From Asanoa siamensis (GTDB lineage Bacteria > Actinomycetota > Actinomycetes > Mycobacteriales > Micromonosporaceae), in NCBI RefSeq assembly GCF_016862555.1, contig NZ_BONE01000042.1, forward strand, positions 1 through 64,000: a stretch of 64,000 nucleotides of DNA. Direction: 5' to 3'. Shown here one piece after another: positions 42,414-54,200 of this stretch. Every line of letters begins with the position of its first letter. Within the stretch, counting starts at the first letter, position 1. Both the position numbers and the translations under genes were made by a program. The notes beneath the pieces are model-generated. The model worked only from the letters and a program-made list of their open reading frames with translations. It did no database searches and was not told where the DNA came from.

Positions 42414-43616
42414 TCACCTCCGCCACAACGTCTCGCGGCCCGCGTCCGGCGACAGCACGGCGAACTTCTCCAGCGCCTCGCGGGCTTCGTCGGTCAGCGC
42501 CGTCGGGACGGCCACCTCGATCGTGACGAGGAGGTCGCCGGCCTGTCCGTCGCGCTTGACCACGCCCTTGCCGCGGGCCCGCAGGACGCGCCCGCTCGGT
42601 GTGCCCGGCGGCACCCGCAGCGTCACGTAGCCGTCCAGCGTCGGGACCCGCAGGTCCGTGCCGAACACCGCCTCGGGGTAGGTGATCGGCGCGGTTATCG
42701 TCAGGTCGTTGCCCGTGCGGCCGAACATGTCGTCGGCCCGGACGCGGACCAGCACGTAGAGGTCGCCGGGCGGCCCGCCGCGATCGCCGGGCTCGCCCCG
42801 GCCGGCCAGCCGGATGCGCTGCCCGTCGGAGACGCCGGCCGGGAATCGCACGTTGAGCGTGCGGGCCTTGGTGACGCCGCCGGTGCCGCGGCACTCGGGG
42901 CACTTCTCGTCGACGATGGAGCCGACGCCCTGGCACTCGCGGCACGGCTCCGAGAAGCTGAACGAACCCTGGTTGCGGGTGATCAGGCCGGAGCCCTGGC
43001 ACTGTGGACAGGTGCGCGGCTGGGTGCCGGGCTTGGCACCGTTGCCGTGACAGGTGTCGCAGACGCCGGGCGCCCGCAAGGTGAGCGGCAGGGTGACACC
43101 CCGCACCGCGTCGCCGAAGTCGAGGGTGACCTCGGCCTCCACGTCACGGCCGCGGGCCGGGCCGCGCGGCTGCTGCTGCTGACCGCGCCCACCCGAGAAG
43201 ATCGAGCCGAACAGGTCGGAGAAGCCCGCGCCGCCGAACCGGCCGTCGCGGCCCGTGCCCGTCGTCGGCCCACCGCCACCGCCGCCGAAGCCGCCGAAGA
43301 GGTCCGACAGGTCCGACGGGTCGAACCCGCCCGGACCGGTGCCGCCGCCGGTGCGGGCACCACGCCGGAACGCGCCCGCGCCGAAGAGCGAGCGCATCTC
43401 GTCGTACTCCTTGCGCCGGCCCGTGTCCGACAGGACGTCGTAGGCCTCGGAGACCGCCTTGAACCGGTCTTCCGCCTCGGGGTTGCCCGGGTTGTGGTCC
43501 GGGTGCAACTCCCGCGCGAGCTTGCGGTAGCTGCGCTTGATCTCGTCGGCGGAGGCGGACTTCGGAACGCCGAGCACGGCGTAGAAGTCCTTCTCCAGCC
43601 AGTCCTTGGAGCCCAC
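42414..43616 (-). CDS. dnaJ: Chaperone DnaJ
   Basis: The 400-residue DnaJ has a J-domain with His-Pro-Asp (LARELHPDHNPG), a Gly/Phe-rich stretch (about 85-150), four zinc-binding repeats of C-x-x-C-x-G-x-G type (CDTCHGNG, CPQCQGSG, CRECQGVG, CPECRGTG) and the C-terminal substrate-binding domains. It delivers clients to DnaK and stimulates its ATPase. The N-terminus MGSKDWLEKDFYAVLGV is of the actinobacterial DnaJ1 type. The gap to grpE is 39 bp. Confidence 0.97.
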   Translation of the reverse strand: MGSKDWLEKDFYAVLGVPKSASADEIKRSYRKLARELHPDHNPGNPEAEDRFKAVSEAYDVLSDTGRRKEYDEMRSLFGAGAFRRGARTGGGTGPGGFDPSDLSDLFGGFGGGGGGPTTGTGRDGRFGGAGFSDLFGSIFSGGRGQQQQPRGPARGRDVEAEVTLDFGDAVRGVTLPLTLRAPGVCDTCHGNGAKPGTQPRTCPQCQGSGLITRNQGSFSFSEPCRECQGVGSIVDEKCPECRGTGGVTKARTLNVRFPAGVSDGQRIRLAGRGEPGDRGGPPGDLYVLVRVRADDMFGRTGNDLTITAPITYPEAVFGTDLRVPTLDGYVTLRVPPGTPSGRVLRARGKGVVKRDGQAGDLLVTIEVAVPTALTDEAREALEKFAVLSPDAGRETLWRR

Positions 43617-43655
43617 GTCAGTCCGCCTCCCTTCCGACTGCTCGCCGGTTGAACG

Positions 43656-44420
43656 TCACTCGGGGTCGGCCACCGCGACCAGCGCGGGTCGCAGCAACCG
43701 GTCGCCGAGCTGGTAGCCGCGGCGCATCACGTCGATGCACGTCGGCTCCGTGACCTCGGGCGAGGTCAGGTGGGCCACCGCGTCGTGGCGGGTCGGGTCG
43801 AACGGGTCGCCCTTCTCGCCGAACGCGGTCAGCCCGAACTTGCCCAGGGCCGTGGTGAGCTGTTCCGCCACACTGCCGAACGGCCCGACCAGGTCGCCGT
43901 GTTCCCGCGCCCGGTCGAGGTCGTCCAGCACCGGCAGCAGGGCACTGATCACCAGGCCGGTGGTCTGCTCGGCCGCCAACCCCCGGTCGCGGTCGACCCG
44001 CTTGCGGTAGTTGGCGTATTCGGCCGAGACCCGCTGGACGTCGCGCGTGCGCTCCTCCAGGTCGGCCCGGAGTGACTCCAGCTCGGCACCCAGCCCGGCC
44101 GGCGCCTTGTCTTCAGGCTCGGCCGGCTTCGCCTCCGTGACCGGGTCGGCCGCCGGCGCCGGCGTGTCGACCGGCTGCTGCTCGGCCGGCGCCTGCGGGC
44201 CGGGGACCTCGGTGCTCTCGGTGCTTTCCACTGTCTGCTCGCTGTCGGCCTGCTCAGCCGGCTCGTCCTGCTCGCCCCTGAGCTTGCCGCTCGCGTCGAT
44301 CCGTCGCTTGTCCCGGATGACGATCCGCTCCGCTCCCTTGCCGTCGGCCTGGTCGCGCTCGGTGCCACCCGGCGCCGACCCGGCGTCGACCGGGTCGGCG
44401 GCTCGTGGCTTTTCCGTCAT
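43656..44420 (-). CDS. grpE: Nucleotide exchange factor GrpE
   Basis: GrpE releases ADP from DnaK. The 254-residue product has a long acidic, disordered N-terminus (about 1-105) rich in Glu, Pro and Ala, then the coiled-coil and beta domain: VQRVSAEYANYRKRVDRDR, VISALLPVLDDLDRAREHGD and DPTRHDAVAHL. Actinobacterial GrpE proteins often carry such an extension. It lies 34 bp behind dnaK and before dnaJ. Confidence 0.95.
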   Translation of the reverse strand: MTEKPRAADPVDAGSAPGGTERDQADGKGAERIVIRDKRRIDASGKLRGEQDEPAEQADSEQTVESTESTEVPGPQAPAEQQPVDTPAPAADPVTEAKPAEPEDKAPAGLGAELESLRADLEERTRDVQRVSAEYANYRKRVDRDRGLAAEQTTGLVISALLPVLDDLDRAREHGDLVGPFGSVAEQLTTALGKFGLTAFGEKGDPFDPTRHDAVAHLTSPEVTEPTCIDVMRRGYQLGDRLLRPALVAVADPE

Positions 44421-44454
44421 GCCGACATCCTCACTGACGTCGCGTGCCCTCGGG

Positions 44455-46329
<1,875 letters not shown>

Positions 46330-46348
46330 GGCTACTTCCTTATCTCAA

Positions 46349-46369
46349 GTTGAGTGGATCGGGCTCAAT
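46349..46369. promoter_or_regulatory. HAIR (HspR) operator of the dnaK operon
   Basis: GTTGAGT-N7-GCTCAAT matches the HAIR pattern and the clpB site. It overlaps the 3' end of the -10 and the expected transcription start. A third half-site GTTGAGT lies at 46401-46407. Confidence 0.85.
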
Positions 46370-46395
46370 AATGCCACGATCACGCCAGGCGTCAA
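46368..46395 (-). promoter_or_regulatory. Promoter of dnaK-grpE-dnaJ-hspR
   Basis: On the minus strand TTGACG (46395-46390), 16 nt, then CATTAT (46373-46368). The HAIR dyad begins at the end of this -10. Confidence 0.65.
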
Positions 46396-46475
46396 ATTGG
46401 GTTGAGTGTGGTACGCGCAACTTCTTCCGCCGCGTTCCTGTTGAACAGGCCGCATAGATCGGGCACGCTTTACCC

Positions 46476-48245
46476 GTGACGACGCAGGTGGCGGCGGTGG
46501 TGCCCGAGGGGCTACCCGGCGCGCTGGGCCGACTACGGGCGGCGATATCAGCGGCCGACTACCCCCTGTCGCTGACCTCCGCGGCCGAGGCCCGCGAGGT
46601 CGGCGCCGCGCTCGTCGCACAGCTCGACGACTACCTGCTGCCCCGGCTGTCCCGGCTCGACGCACCGTTACTGGTCGTGGTCGGCGGCTCCACCGGCGCC
46701 GGCAAGTCGACCTTGGTCAACAGCCTGGTCCAGGCCCGGGTCAGCGCGCCCGGCGTGCTCCGCCCGACCACCCGGGCGCCGGTCCTCGTCTGCAACCCCT
46801 CCGACAGCCAGTGGTTCCGCTCGGGCGACCTGCTCCCGGGCCTGACCCGCACGAGCCAGCCCAGTGACGACCCGCACACCCTGCAGCTCGTCGCCGCGCC
46901 CGCGCTCACCCCGGGCCTCGCCTTCCTCGACGCGCCGGACATCGACTCGGTGGTCGACCAGAACCGCCAGCTCGCCGCCCAGCTGCTGGCCGCCGCCGAC
47001 CTGTGGCTGTTCGTGACGACCGCCGCCCGCTACGCCGACGCCGTGCCGTGGGGGCTGCTGCGCACCGCCCGGCTGCGCGGCACCGTCATCGCGCTGGTGC
47101 TCGACCGCGTGCCCGAGGAGGCCGGCGGCGAGGTGACCGCCCACCTCGCCGAGATGCTCGACGCCAACGACCTTGCCGAGGCGCCGCTGTTCGTGCTCCC
47201 CGAGACCACGGTCGACGGGCAGGGCCTGCTGCCGCCCGCCGACACCGCCGAGCTGCGGGCCTGGTTCGACCGGCTGGCCAGCGATGCCGGCGCCCGGGCC
47301 GCCGTGGTCCGGCAGACGCTCGACGGTGCCGTCGCGGCGCTGCGGCCGGCGGCCGACGGGCTCGCGGTCGCCGCCGACGAGCAGGCCGCGGCCGCCCGGG
47401 CCCTGCGCGACCGGGTCCGCAGCGCCTACCGGGGCGCGTCGGAGACCGTCGAGCGCAGCCTCAAGGACGGCCGGCTCCTCCGCGGCGAGGTGCTCTCCCG
47501 CTGGCACGAGTTCGTCGGCACCGGCGACTTCTTCCGCGGCCTCGAGGCCCGGATCGGCCGCCTGCGCGACCGCATCACGGCGGCCGTCACCGGCCGGCCG
47601 CAGCCTGGCAGCCAGCTCAAGTCGGCGATCGAGTCGCAGCTCACCACGCTGCTGCGGGGCGTCGCGGCGGACGCCGCCGAGAACGCGTACACCGGGTGGC
47701 AGGCCCATCCGGCCGGGGCCGGGCTGCTGGAGCCCGCGCTGGCCCGCCCGACACCCGACCTCGCCGAGCGGGCCGACCGGCTGGTCCGCGACTGGCAGCG
47801 CGGGGTGCTGGAGCTCGTCCGCCAGGAGGGCAGCGACAAGCGCTTCGTCGCGCGGACGGCGGCGTACGCGGTCAACGCCACCGGCCTGGCCGTCATGATC
47901 GCGGTGTTCGCGTCGACCGCGTTCATCCCGACCGGCCTGGAGATCGGCACCGCGGCCGGCACCACGCTCGCGGCGCAGAAGGTGCTCGAGGCGATCTTCG
48001 GCGACCAGGCGATCCGCCGGCTCGCCGCGAAGGCCCGGCAGGACCTGCTCGACCGGGTCGACGTGCTGATGGCCGACGAGGCCGCCCGCTACTTCGACCG
48101 CATCGAGCAGGTCGGCGTCGACGCCGACCCGGGCGGTGAGCTGCGCGCGGCGGCCGACGAGGTCGAGCGGGCCCGGGCCGCGGCCGCGCTGACCGGCGGC
48201 ACCAAGTTCGCGCTGCCGCAGCGGGATCCGGGGGCGACGCGGTGA
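46476..48245 (+). CDS. Dynamin-like GTPase, first of a pair
   Basis: The 589-residue product has a P-loop GGSTGAGKSTL at about 70-80, a threonine switch in LRPTTRAPVLVC, and LAFLDAPDIDSV as G3 (DxPG-like). A helical region of 300 residues follows, with a hydrophobic hairpin at about 465-500 (GLAVMIAVFASTAFIPTGLE). This is the layout of bacterial dynamin-like or large septum GTPases. The stop overlaps the next start (GTGA), so the pair is co-translated. In Streptomyces a DynA/DynB pair supports sporulation septa; equivalence is inferred, not shown. Confidence 0.75.
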   Translation: MTTQVAAVVPEGLPGALGRLRAAISAADYPLSLTSAAEAREVGAALVAQLDDYLLPRLSRLDAPLLVVVGGSTGAGKSTLVNSLVQARVSAPGVLRPTTRAPVLVCNPSDSQWFRSGDLLPGLTRTSQPSDDPHTLQLVAAPALTPGLAFLDAPDIDSVVDQNRQLAAQLLAAADLWLFVTTAARYADAVPWGLLRTARLRGTVIALVLDRVPEEAGGEVTAHLAEMLDANDLAEAPLFVLPETTVDGQGLLPPADTAELRAWFDRLASDAGARAAVVRQTLDGAVAALRPAADGLAVAADEQAAAARALRDRVRSAYRGASETVERSLKDGRLLRGEVLSRWHEFVGTGDFFRGLEARIGRLRDRITAAVTGRPQPGSQLKSAIESQLTTLLRGVAADAAENAYTGWQAHPAGAGLLEPALARPTPDLAERADRLVRDWQRGVLELVRQEGSDKRFVARTAAYAVNATGLAVMIAVFASTAFIPTGLEIGTAAGTTLAAQKVLEAIFGDQAIRRLAAKARQDLLDRVDVLMADEAARYFDRIEQVGVDADPGGELRAAADEVERARAAAALTGGTKFALPQRDPGATR

Positions 48246-49930
48246 CCCAGTTCGTCGGCCGGGTCCGCGAGGCCCTGCGCGGCAACCGTCGTGTCGACCC
48301 CGACGTGCTGCTCGGCCGCCTCGACGCGGTGCGGGGCTTCCTCGACGCCGCCGACGGCCACCTGCCGTCGGAGCGGCTCGTGCCCGCGCACACCCTGGTC
48401 GAACGGGCCACCGGCCGGCTCGCCCTGTCCCGCGACCACACCCTGGTCGCCCTGGCCGGTGCCACCGGCAGCGGCAAGTCCAGCCTGTTCAACGCGCTGG
48501 CGCACATGAACCTCTCGCCGGTCGGGGTCCGCCGCCCGACCACGGGCCAGGCGTTCGCCTGCGTCTGGGGCCACGCCGACGAGGCCGGCGGGCTGCTCGA
48601 CTGGGTCGGCGTGCTGCCCCGCAACCGGTTCGCCCGGGAGAGCCCGCTCGACGGTGACGACGAGGCCCCGCTGCGCGGCCTGGTCCTGCTCGACCTGCCC
48701 GACTTCGACTCCGTCGAGGCCGCCCACCGCGTCGAGGTCGACCGGCTGCTCGGCCTCGTCGACCTGATCGTCTGGGTCGTCGACCCCCAGAAATACGCCG
48801 ACCGCGTGGTGCACGACGCCTACCTGCGCGAGTTCCACCGCCACAAGGACGTCACCGTCGTCGTGCTCAACCAGGCCGACCGGCTGTCCACCGCGGACCT
48901 GCCGAAGGTGCTCGGCGACCTGCGCCGGCTGCTCGAGGAGGACGGTCTCGGCGGGGTGCCCGTGCTGGCCACCGCGGCCGTCCAGGACGCGGCCATGATC
49001 GAGCTACGCCGGTTGCTGGAGCGCACCGTGGCCGAGCGCCAGGCCGCGTTGCGCCGGCTCAGCGGCGACGTCGACACCGTCCTGGCGCGCCTCGAGGACC
49101 TGGTCGGCGGCCCGGCTCCCGGCGACGTCGACAAGACCACCACCCGCCACCTCGCCGACGCGCTGGCCGGCGTCGCGGGCGTGCCGGCGGTGGCCGACGC
49201 GACCGAGCGGGCCTACCGGCACCGGGCCGGCACGGCGACCGGCTGGCCGCTGGTCAAGTTCTGGCGCAAGCTGCGACCCGATCCGCTGCGCCGGCTCCAC
49301 CTGCACACGCCGGCCGTGGTGGGCACCGAGCTCGCGCCCGGTGACTCCGCTCCGCCGGTGACCTCGCTGCCCGACCCGACCGCCGCGCAGCGCGCCTCGC
49401 TCGGCATCGCCCTGCGGTCGGTCACCGACAGCGCCGCCGCCGACCTGCCCGAGCCGTGGCGGGTGGCGGTCGGCGACGCCGCCCGGTCCCGGCTCGGCGA
49501 CCTGCCGGACGCGCTCGACAAGGCGGTCGCCGGCACGCAGCTCGGCGTCGAGCGCAAGCGCGCCTGGTGGCGGGTCGTGGGGCTGCTGCAGTGGTTGCTC
49601 ACGCTGGCCGCCGTGGCCGGGCTGGGCTGGCTCGTGGCCGGCTACATCGTCCGGGCGCTCGGGCTGCCCCGGTTCGACTACCCGATGCTGGGCGAGGTGC
49701 CGGCGCCGACGGCGGGCCTGATCGGCGGCCTGGTCGCCGGCATCCTGCTGGCGTTGCTGACCAAGCCGTTCATCCGCTGGGGCGCCCGGCGGGCCCGGCG
49801 GCGGGCCGAGGCGCGGATGCGGGAGTCGGTCGCCGAGGTCGGCCGCGAGCACGTCATCGCGCCGGTCCGGCTGGTCCTGCGCGACTACACGACCGCTCGC
49901 GACGCCTATGCGGCCGCCGGGCCACAGTAG
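48242..49930 (+). CDS. Dynamin-like GTPase, second of a pair
   Basis: The 562-residue product has P-loop AGATGSGKSSLFNAL at about 72-86, switch VRRPTTGQAFACV, G3 VLLDLPDFDSVE and G4 VVVLNQADRL. Two membrane helices follow at about 445-470 (WLLTLAAVAGLGWLVAGYIV) and 485-510, then a basic C-terminal tail. It is co-translated with the preceding GTPase. Together they could form a membrane-bound hetero-oligomer that shapes or tethers membrane during division; this is inference from family behaviour. Confidence 0.75.
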   Translation: MTQFVGRVREALRGNRRVDPDVLLGRLDAVRGFLDAADGHLPSERLVPAHTLVERATGRLALSRDHTLVALAGATGSGKSSLFNALAHMNLSPVGVRRPTTGQAFACVWGHADEAGGLLDWVGVLPRNRFARESPLDGDDEAPLRGLVLLDLPDFDSVEAAHRVEVDRLLGLVDLIVWVVDPQKYADRVVHDAYLREFHRHKDVTVVVLNQADRLSTADLPKVLGDLRRLLEEDGLGGVPVLATAAVQDAAMIELRRLLERTVAERQAALRRLSGDVDTVLARLEDLVGGPAPGDVDKTTTRHLADALAGVAGVPAVADATERAYRHRAGTATGWPLVKFWRKLRPDPLRRLHLHTPAVVGTELAPGDSAPPVTSLPDPTAAQRASLGIALRSVTDSAAADLPEPWRVAVGDAARSRLGDLPDALDKAVAGTQLGVERKRAWWRVVGLLQWLLTLAAVAGLGWLVAGYIVRALGLPRFDYPMLGEVPAPTAGLIGGLVAGILLALLTKPFIRWGARRARRRAEARMRESVAEVGREHVIAPVRLVLRDYTTARDAYAAAGPQ

Positions 49931-49968
49931 TCGGCTTTCGGGCTAATGCCCCCGGTGCCCGTTGAGCG

Positions 49969-49974
49969 TAGGGT
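49969..49974 (+). promoter_or_regulatory. Leaderless -10 box (TAGGGT) of the 405-aa gene
   Basis: TAGGGT ends 6 nt before the ATG at 49981; no Shine-Dalgarno is present. Confidence 0.55.
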
Positions 49975-49980
49975 CGTCAC

Positions 49981-51198
49981 ATGACGACGCCACAGACACC
50001 GTACGAGGCCGTGCTGAAGGCCGCGCGTGACGTCGACAAGCTCGACTGCGCGCTGGACGCCGAGATGCTCGGCACCGCCCTGCTCGGCAGCGTCTACGCG
50101 GTCGCCGAGGAGGACCGCGCCGGCGCCGTGCGTACCTTCGTGGAAGGTTTCCTGACCGCCACCTCCCGGCGGCGTGCCGCGGCCGCGACCACCATCCGGT
50201 CCGTTTTCGCCTCCCTCGTCCCCGACGCGACCGGCGCCGCGGCGGTCAAGCCCGGCGCGGCGGCCCCGTCGTGGTCCGGCCAGCTCGGGCGCGTGCGGCC
50301 GACCGGGACCTATGCCTACGGCGACGTGTACGGCGACCAGACGTCCTATCTCGCCACGTTCGCCTACGAGGACGACGCCGAGGGTGGGCCGGAGCACGCG
50401 GTCGTGGCCCTCGTCGACCACAACATCGGCATCACCAAGGACGTGTTCGTCGGCGGGCCGGCCGAGCGGATCCTCGGCCAGGTGCGGCGGATGTGCGCCG
50501 CCGACGGGCTGACCTGGTTCCGCGAGGAGGACCCACGCACCCTGCGCGGCGAGGTGGCCCGGCACCTGCGGATCACCGACGAGCTCGGCGACCTGCCCGG
50601 CGAGGGCTCGCTGGCCACCGACCGGGCGCTGGTCGGCGCCCGGCTGGCCCTGCTGCCCGCGCCGGCTCTCTCGGTGGTGCCCGACCTGCCGGAGCCCCTC
50701 GGCGACGAGGCGCGCACCGCGCTGATCCGCACGTTCCTGTCGTCGCCGGAGGCGACCCGCTTCGAGCTCGACCGGGTGCCGGAGAGCGACCTGGGCTCGC
50801 TGCACTTCTGCCTGGGCCTCGTCCTCGACCACGCGGCGAGCCTGCCCGACGCCGACCCGATGCGGTGGAGCCCGATCGTGGTCGAGTTGTTCCTGCTCGA
50901 CTGGGTGCACCGGCGCGCGGTGCTCGACATGGACGACGCCGCCCTGCTCCCGCGGGTCGTGCGCGCCTGGGCCGCGTACGCGTCGCGGGTCCGCGGCCTC
51001 CCGGCCGAGGCGGTGGCCGCCACCGACCAGGCCGTGGAGGACACCGTGCCGGAGTTCGTCCGCCTCTACACGACCGGCGAGCGCCGCAGCCCGGCGACGG
51101 CCGCGGTGGCCCAGCTCATCGCCGAGGGCGTCGACCTCAACGACCCGGCCGCGCTGGACGCCTGGCTGGCGGAAAACCGGGACCGCCTTGGCGAGTGA
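49981..51198 (+). CDS. Conserved hypothetical protein (405 aa)
   Basis: The 405-residue soluble protein has an N-terminal helical region (ALDAEMLGTALLGSVYAVAE), a beta-containing centre (GDVYGDQTSYLATFAYED, VVALVDHNIGITKDVFVGGP) and a long helical C-terminus. I know no function; it looks like a conserved actinobacterial protein. It starts leaderless from a TAGGGT box. It lies 50 bp behind the GTPase pair but with its own promoter. A 42-bp palindromic terminator follows. Confidence 0.75.
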   Translation: MTTPQTPYEAVLKAARDVDKLDCALDAEMLGTALLGSVYAVAEEDRAGAVRTFVEGFLTATSRRRAAAATTIRSVFASLVPDATGAAAVKPGAAAPSWSGQLGRVRPTGTYAYGDVYGDQTSYLATFAYEDDAEGGPEHAVVALVDHNIGITKDVFVGGPAERILGQVRRMCAADGLTWFREEDPRTLRGEVARHLRITDELGDLPGEGSLATDRALVGARLALLPAPALSVVPDLPEPLGDEARTALIRTFLSSPEATRFELDRVPESDLGSLHFCLGLVLDHAASLPDADPMRWSPIVVELFLLDWVHRRAVLDMDDAALLPRVVRAWAAYASRVRGLPAEAVAATDQAVEDTVPEFVRLYTTGERRSPATAAVAQLIAEGVDLNDPAALDAWLAENRDRLGE

Positions 51199-51201
51199 CC
51201 T

Positions 51202-51243
51202 GAACGAGAAAAGGGCGGCCGATCGGCCGCCCTTTTCTCGTTC
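51202..51243. terminator. 42-bp perfect palindrome, bidirectional terminator
   Basis: Bases 51202-51243 form a perfect palindrome with no unpaired loop, GC core flanked by AAAA/TTTT. It separates two convergent genes by 46 bp and works in both directions. Confidence 0.9.
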
Positions 51244-51244
51244 G

Positions 51245-54200
51245 TCAGTTGGTCGCTTCGGGTGACGGGCTGTTGCCGTTGCCGGCCGGAGGGGCCGCCT
51301 TCGGGGTCAGGCAGAGCACGTTGTCGGAGCGGCCGCCGGAGACCTCGATGATCGGCTGACCCTTGTCGGGGCACTTGGCCGCGTCGTCGACCCGGCTGAC
51401 CACCTGGAAGGCGTCGGGTTCCGTGCAGGCCGCCGCGACGGCGCTCTCGCCGGACTGGCGGACGCAGTCGCCGACCGCCGGGTTGAAGGCGTCGCCGCCC
51501 GAGCGGGTGAACAGGTAGACCACCGCGAGCGGAATGACCAGCAGGAGTACGGCCGCGCCGAGGACCATCGCCAGCACCCGGCCGTTGCGCTCCTTGGCCG
51601 GCGGTTCCGGCTTGTCGTCGGTCGTGGCCGGCGCCGCGGCCGGCTCCGCGTCGGGGCGGAACGCGTCGAACCGGCTCTGGTCGTTGTCGGGCGCCCCGGC
51701 CGACCAGGTCGCGGTCGGCGGCCCACCCGGCGTGCCGGGACGGTTGGGGTTGGCACCGGCGAAGGGCCGGCCCGAGTTCAGCGGGCCGCTGATCCGGCCG
51801 TGCGGGCCGGCGGGCGGCGTACCCGGCACCTGCGGGCCACCGGCGTAGCCGCCCGGCGGGCGGATGCCCTGCGGCCCCTCCGGCAGGTCGGCGGGCCGAC
51901 CGTCGGGCGGTGCGACCCGGGCGCTGGACCGGAAGCTACCCGGCGGACCGGGCGGCGGAGGCGGCACCTCGATCGGCGGACCGAACGCGGTCGGCGGGCC
52001 CTGGCCGTCGCCTGGGCCGAAGCCCTCGGCGCGACCGCCGGGACCCCCGAACGGCGCGCCGAAGGCCGCCGGCGGGCCACCGCGCCCACTCTCGTCACCG
52101 CGCGCGCCCGGGAAGCTCCCGAACCCACCCTCGTCGCCGCGTGCGGCCGGGGAGCCAGGGAAGCCCTGTGGGCCACCTTCGTGCCCCGGCGCGCCCGCGA
52201 AGCCACCCTCGTCGCCGCGACCGGCGGGCGAACCCGGCGGGCCACCGAAGCCGTCACCACGGCCCGGGCCACCCGGGAAGCCAGGCTGCTGGCCGCCGAA
52301 GCCACCCTCACCGCCGCGCGCCGCGGGTGAGCCGGGGAAGCCTTGAGGTCCGCCGGAGCCACCCTCGTCACCGCGACCCGGCGCACCGGCGAAGCCCTGA
52401 GGCCCACCGAAACCACCCTCGTCACCGCGACCGGCGGGCGAACCCGGCGCACCCTGCGGACCGCCAAGGCCCTCGCCGCCGCGACCCGGCGCACCGGCAA
52501 AGCCCTGCGGACCGCCGAAACCACCCTCGTCACGACGAGCAGCGGGCGAACCCGGCGCACCCTGCGGACCGCCAAAGCCCTCGCCGCCGCGACCAGGCCC
52601 GCCGGCAAAGCCCTGAGGCCCACCGAAACCACCCTCGTCACCGCGACCAGCGGGCGAACCCGGCGCACCCTGCGGACCGCCGAAGCCGCCTTCGCGACCC
52701 GGCGCACCGGCGAAGCCCTGCGGGCCACCGAAGCCACCCTCTTCGCCGCGGCCTGCGGGCGAACCCGGCGCACCCTGCGATCCGCCGAAACCACCCTCGT
52801 CACCGCGGGGCGGGAAGCCCGGCTGGCCACGGAACCCACCCTCGTCGCCGCCGCGGCCGGGGCCGCCGAAGCCGCCCTCGTCGCCGCCGCGGCCGGGTGC
52901 GCCGGCGAAGCCCTGCGGGCCGCCGAAACCACCCTCGTCAGCCCGGCCCGGGAAGCCTGGCTCGCCGCCGCGGCCGCCCTCGTCGCCGCGGCCGGGGAAG
53001 CCGGGCCGCGCGTTGCCGAAGGCGTTGCTGTCGTCGCGGGCCGGAGAGCCCGGGAAGCCCGGCGGGAAGCCCTGCTGGCCCGCGCCCGCGAAGGCGCTCT
53101 CGCCCGGCCGGGCCGGCGTGCCCGGGCCCGACTGGGGGGCGAAGCCGCCCGAACCCGCGTCGGCGCCGCCGTCGCGGCCGGACGCGTCGCCGAAGCCGGG
53201 GAAGCTGCTGCCGTCGTCGCCGGGCACGGCGCCGAAGCGGCCGCCCGCCGGTGAGCCAGGGAAGGCCGGGCCGGGTCGGCCGAAGCCCTCGTCGCCGGCC
53301 TGGTCGCCGCGGGGCGCGAAGCCGCTCGGGCCGCGGACCGACTCCGCGCCGAAGCCCGGCGCCTCGGCGGGCTCGGACGGGGCGCCGACGGCGCGGCCGT
53401 AGACGCGGGACTGCGGTGGCGCGGCCGCCGGCGATGGCAATGGCTGGTCGGTCGCCGGCTGGACGCGGCTCGCGGTCGGCACCGATGCGCTGGCGCTCAC
53501 CGCGCGGCCGGCCGCCGAGGCCTGCCCACTGGGCGGGCCGGACGTCTGGCCGGGGCCGCCCTGGCTCGGCACCGCGGGGTGCCCGGAGCGCTGCTCGTCG
53601 GCGTCGGCCTGCTCACCGCCGGTGCCGAACTGGCCCGGGTCGACCCGCACGGCGCCCATCGGCACCGAGGCGGCGCCGCCGACCCGTGCGGAGCCGACCG
53701 AGGCGGAACCCTTGGGTGCGGAGCCGCCGGGCGGCGGGCCCTGCGGCGGCACGGCCGGAGCGGGGCTGAACCCGCCCGCGTCACCGAAGTCGCGGGGCTG
53801 GGCCGCGGCGAAGCCGGAGAACCCACCGGAGTCGCCCGGCCGGCCGGCACCAGGGTTGCTGCCCTCCGGGGACGGCGGCGTCCAGCCGCTCGGCCCGGCG
53901 GAATAGCCGTTGGGCGCGCCGCCGGGGTAGTGCGAACCGCCGGAGGACGGCTCGTCGGCGCCCGGGTCGGTCGGCTGCGGGATCTGCACCCGGCCGGTGG
54001 CGGAGCTGTCGCTCGACGTGCGCGGCTGGGGAACGCTCGGTGGGTATTCGGTCTTGCCGTGGTAGTCGATCGCACCGAAGCCGCCGCCGTCGGACGGTGA
54101 CTCGCCCGGCGGGAACGCGCCGAACGACGCACCCGGGACGCGGGTCTGCTGCGGCGGGAGCGGGGTCGGCTCGGGGGCCTGCGGGATCGGCGCGGGCGCG

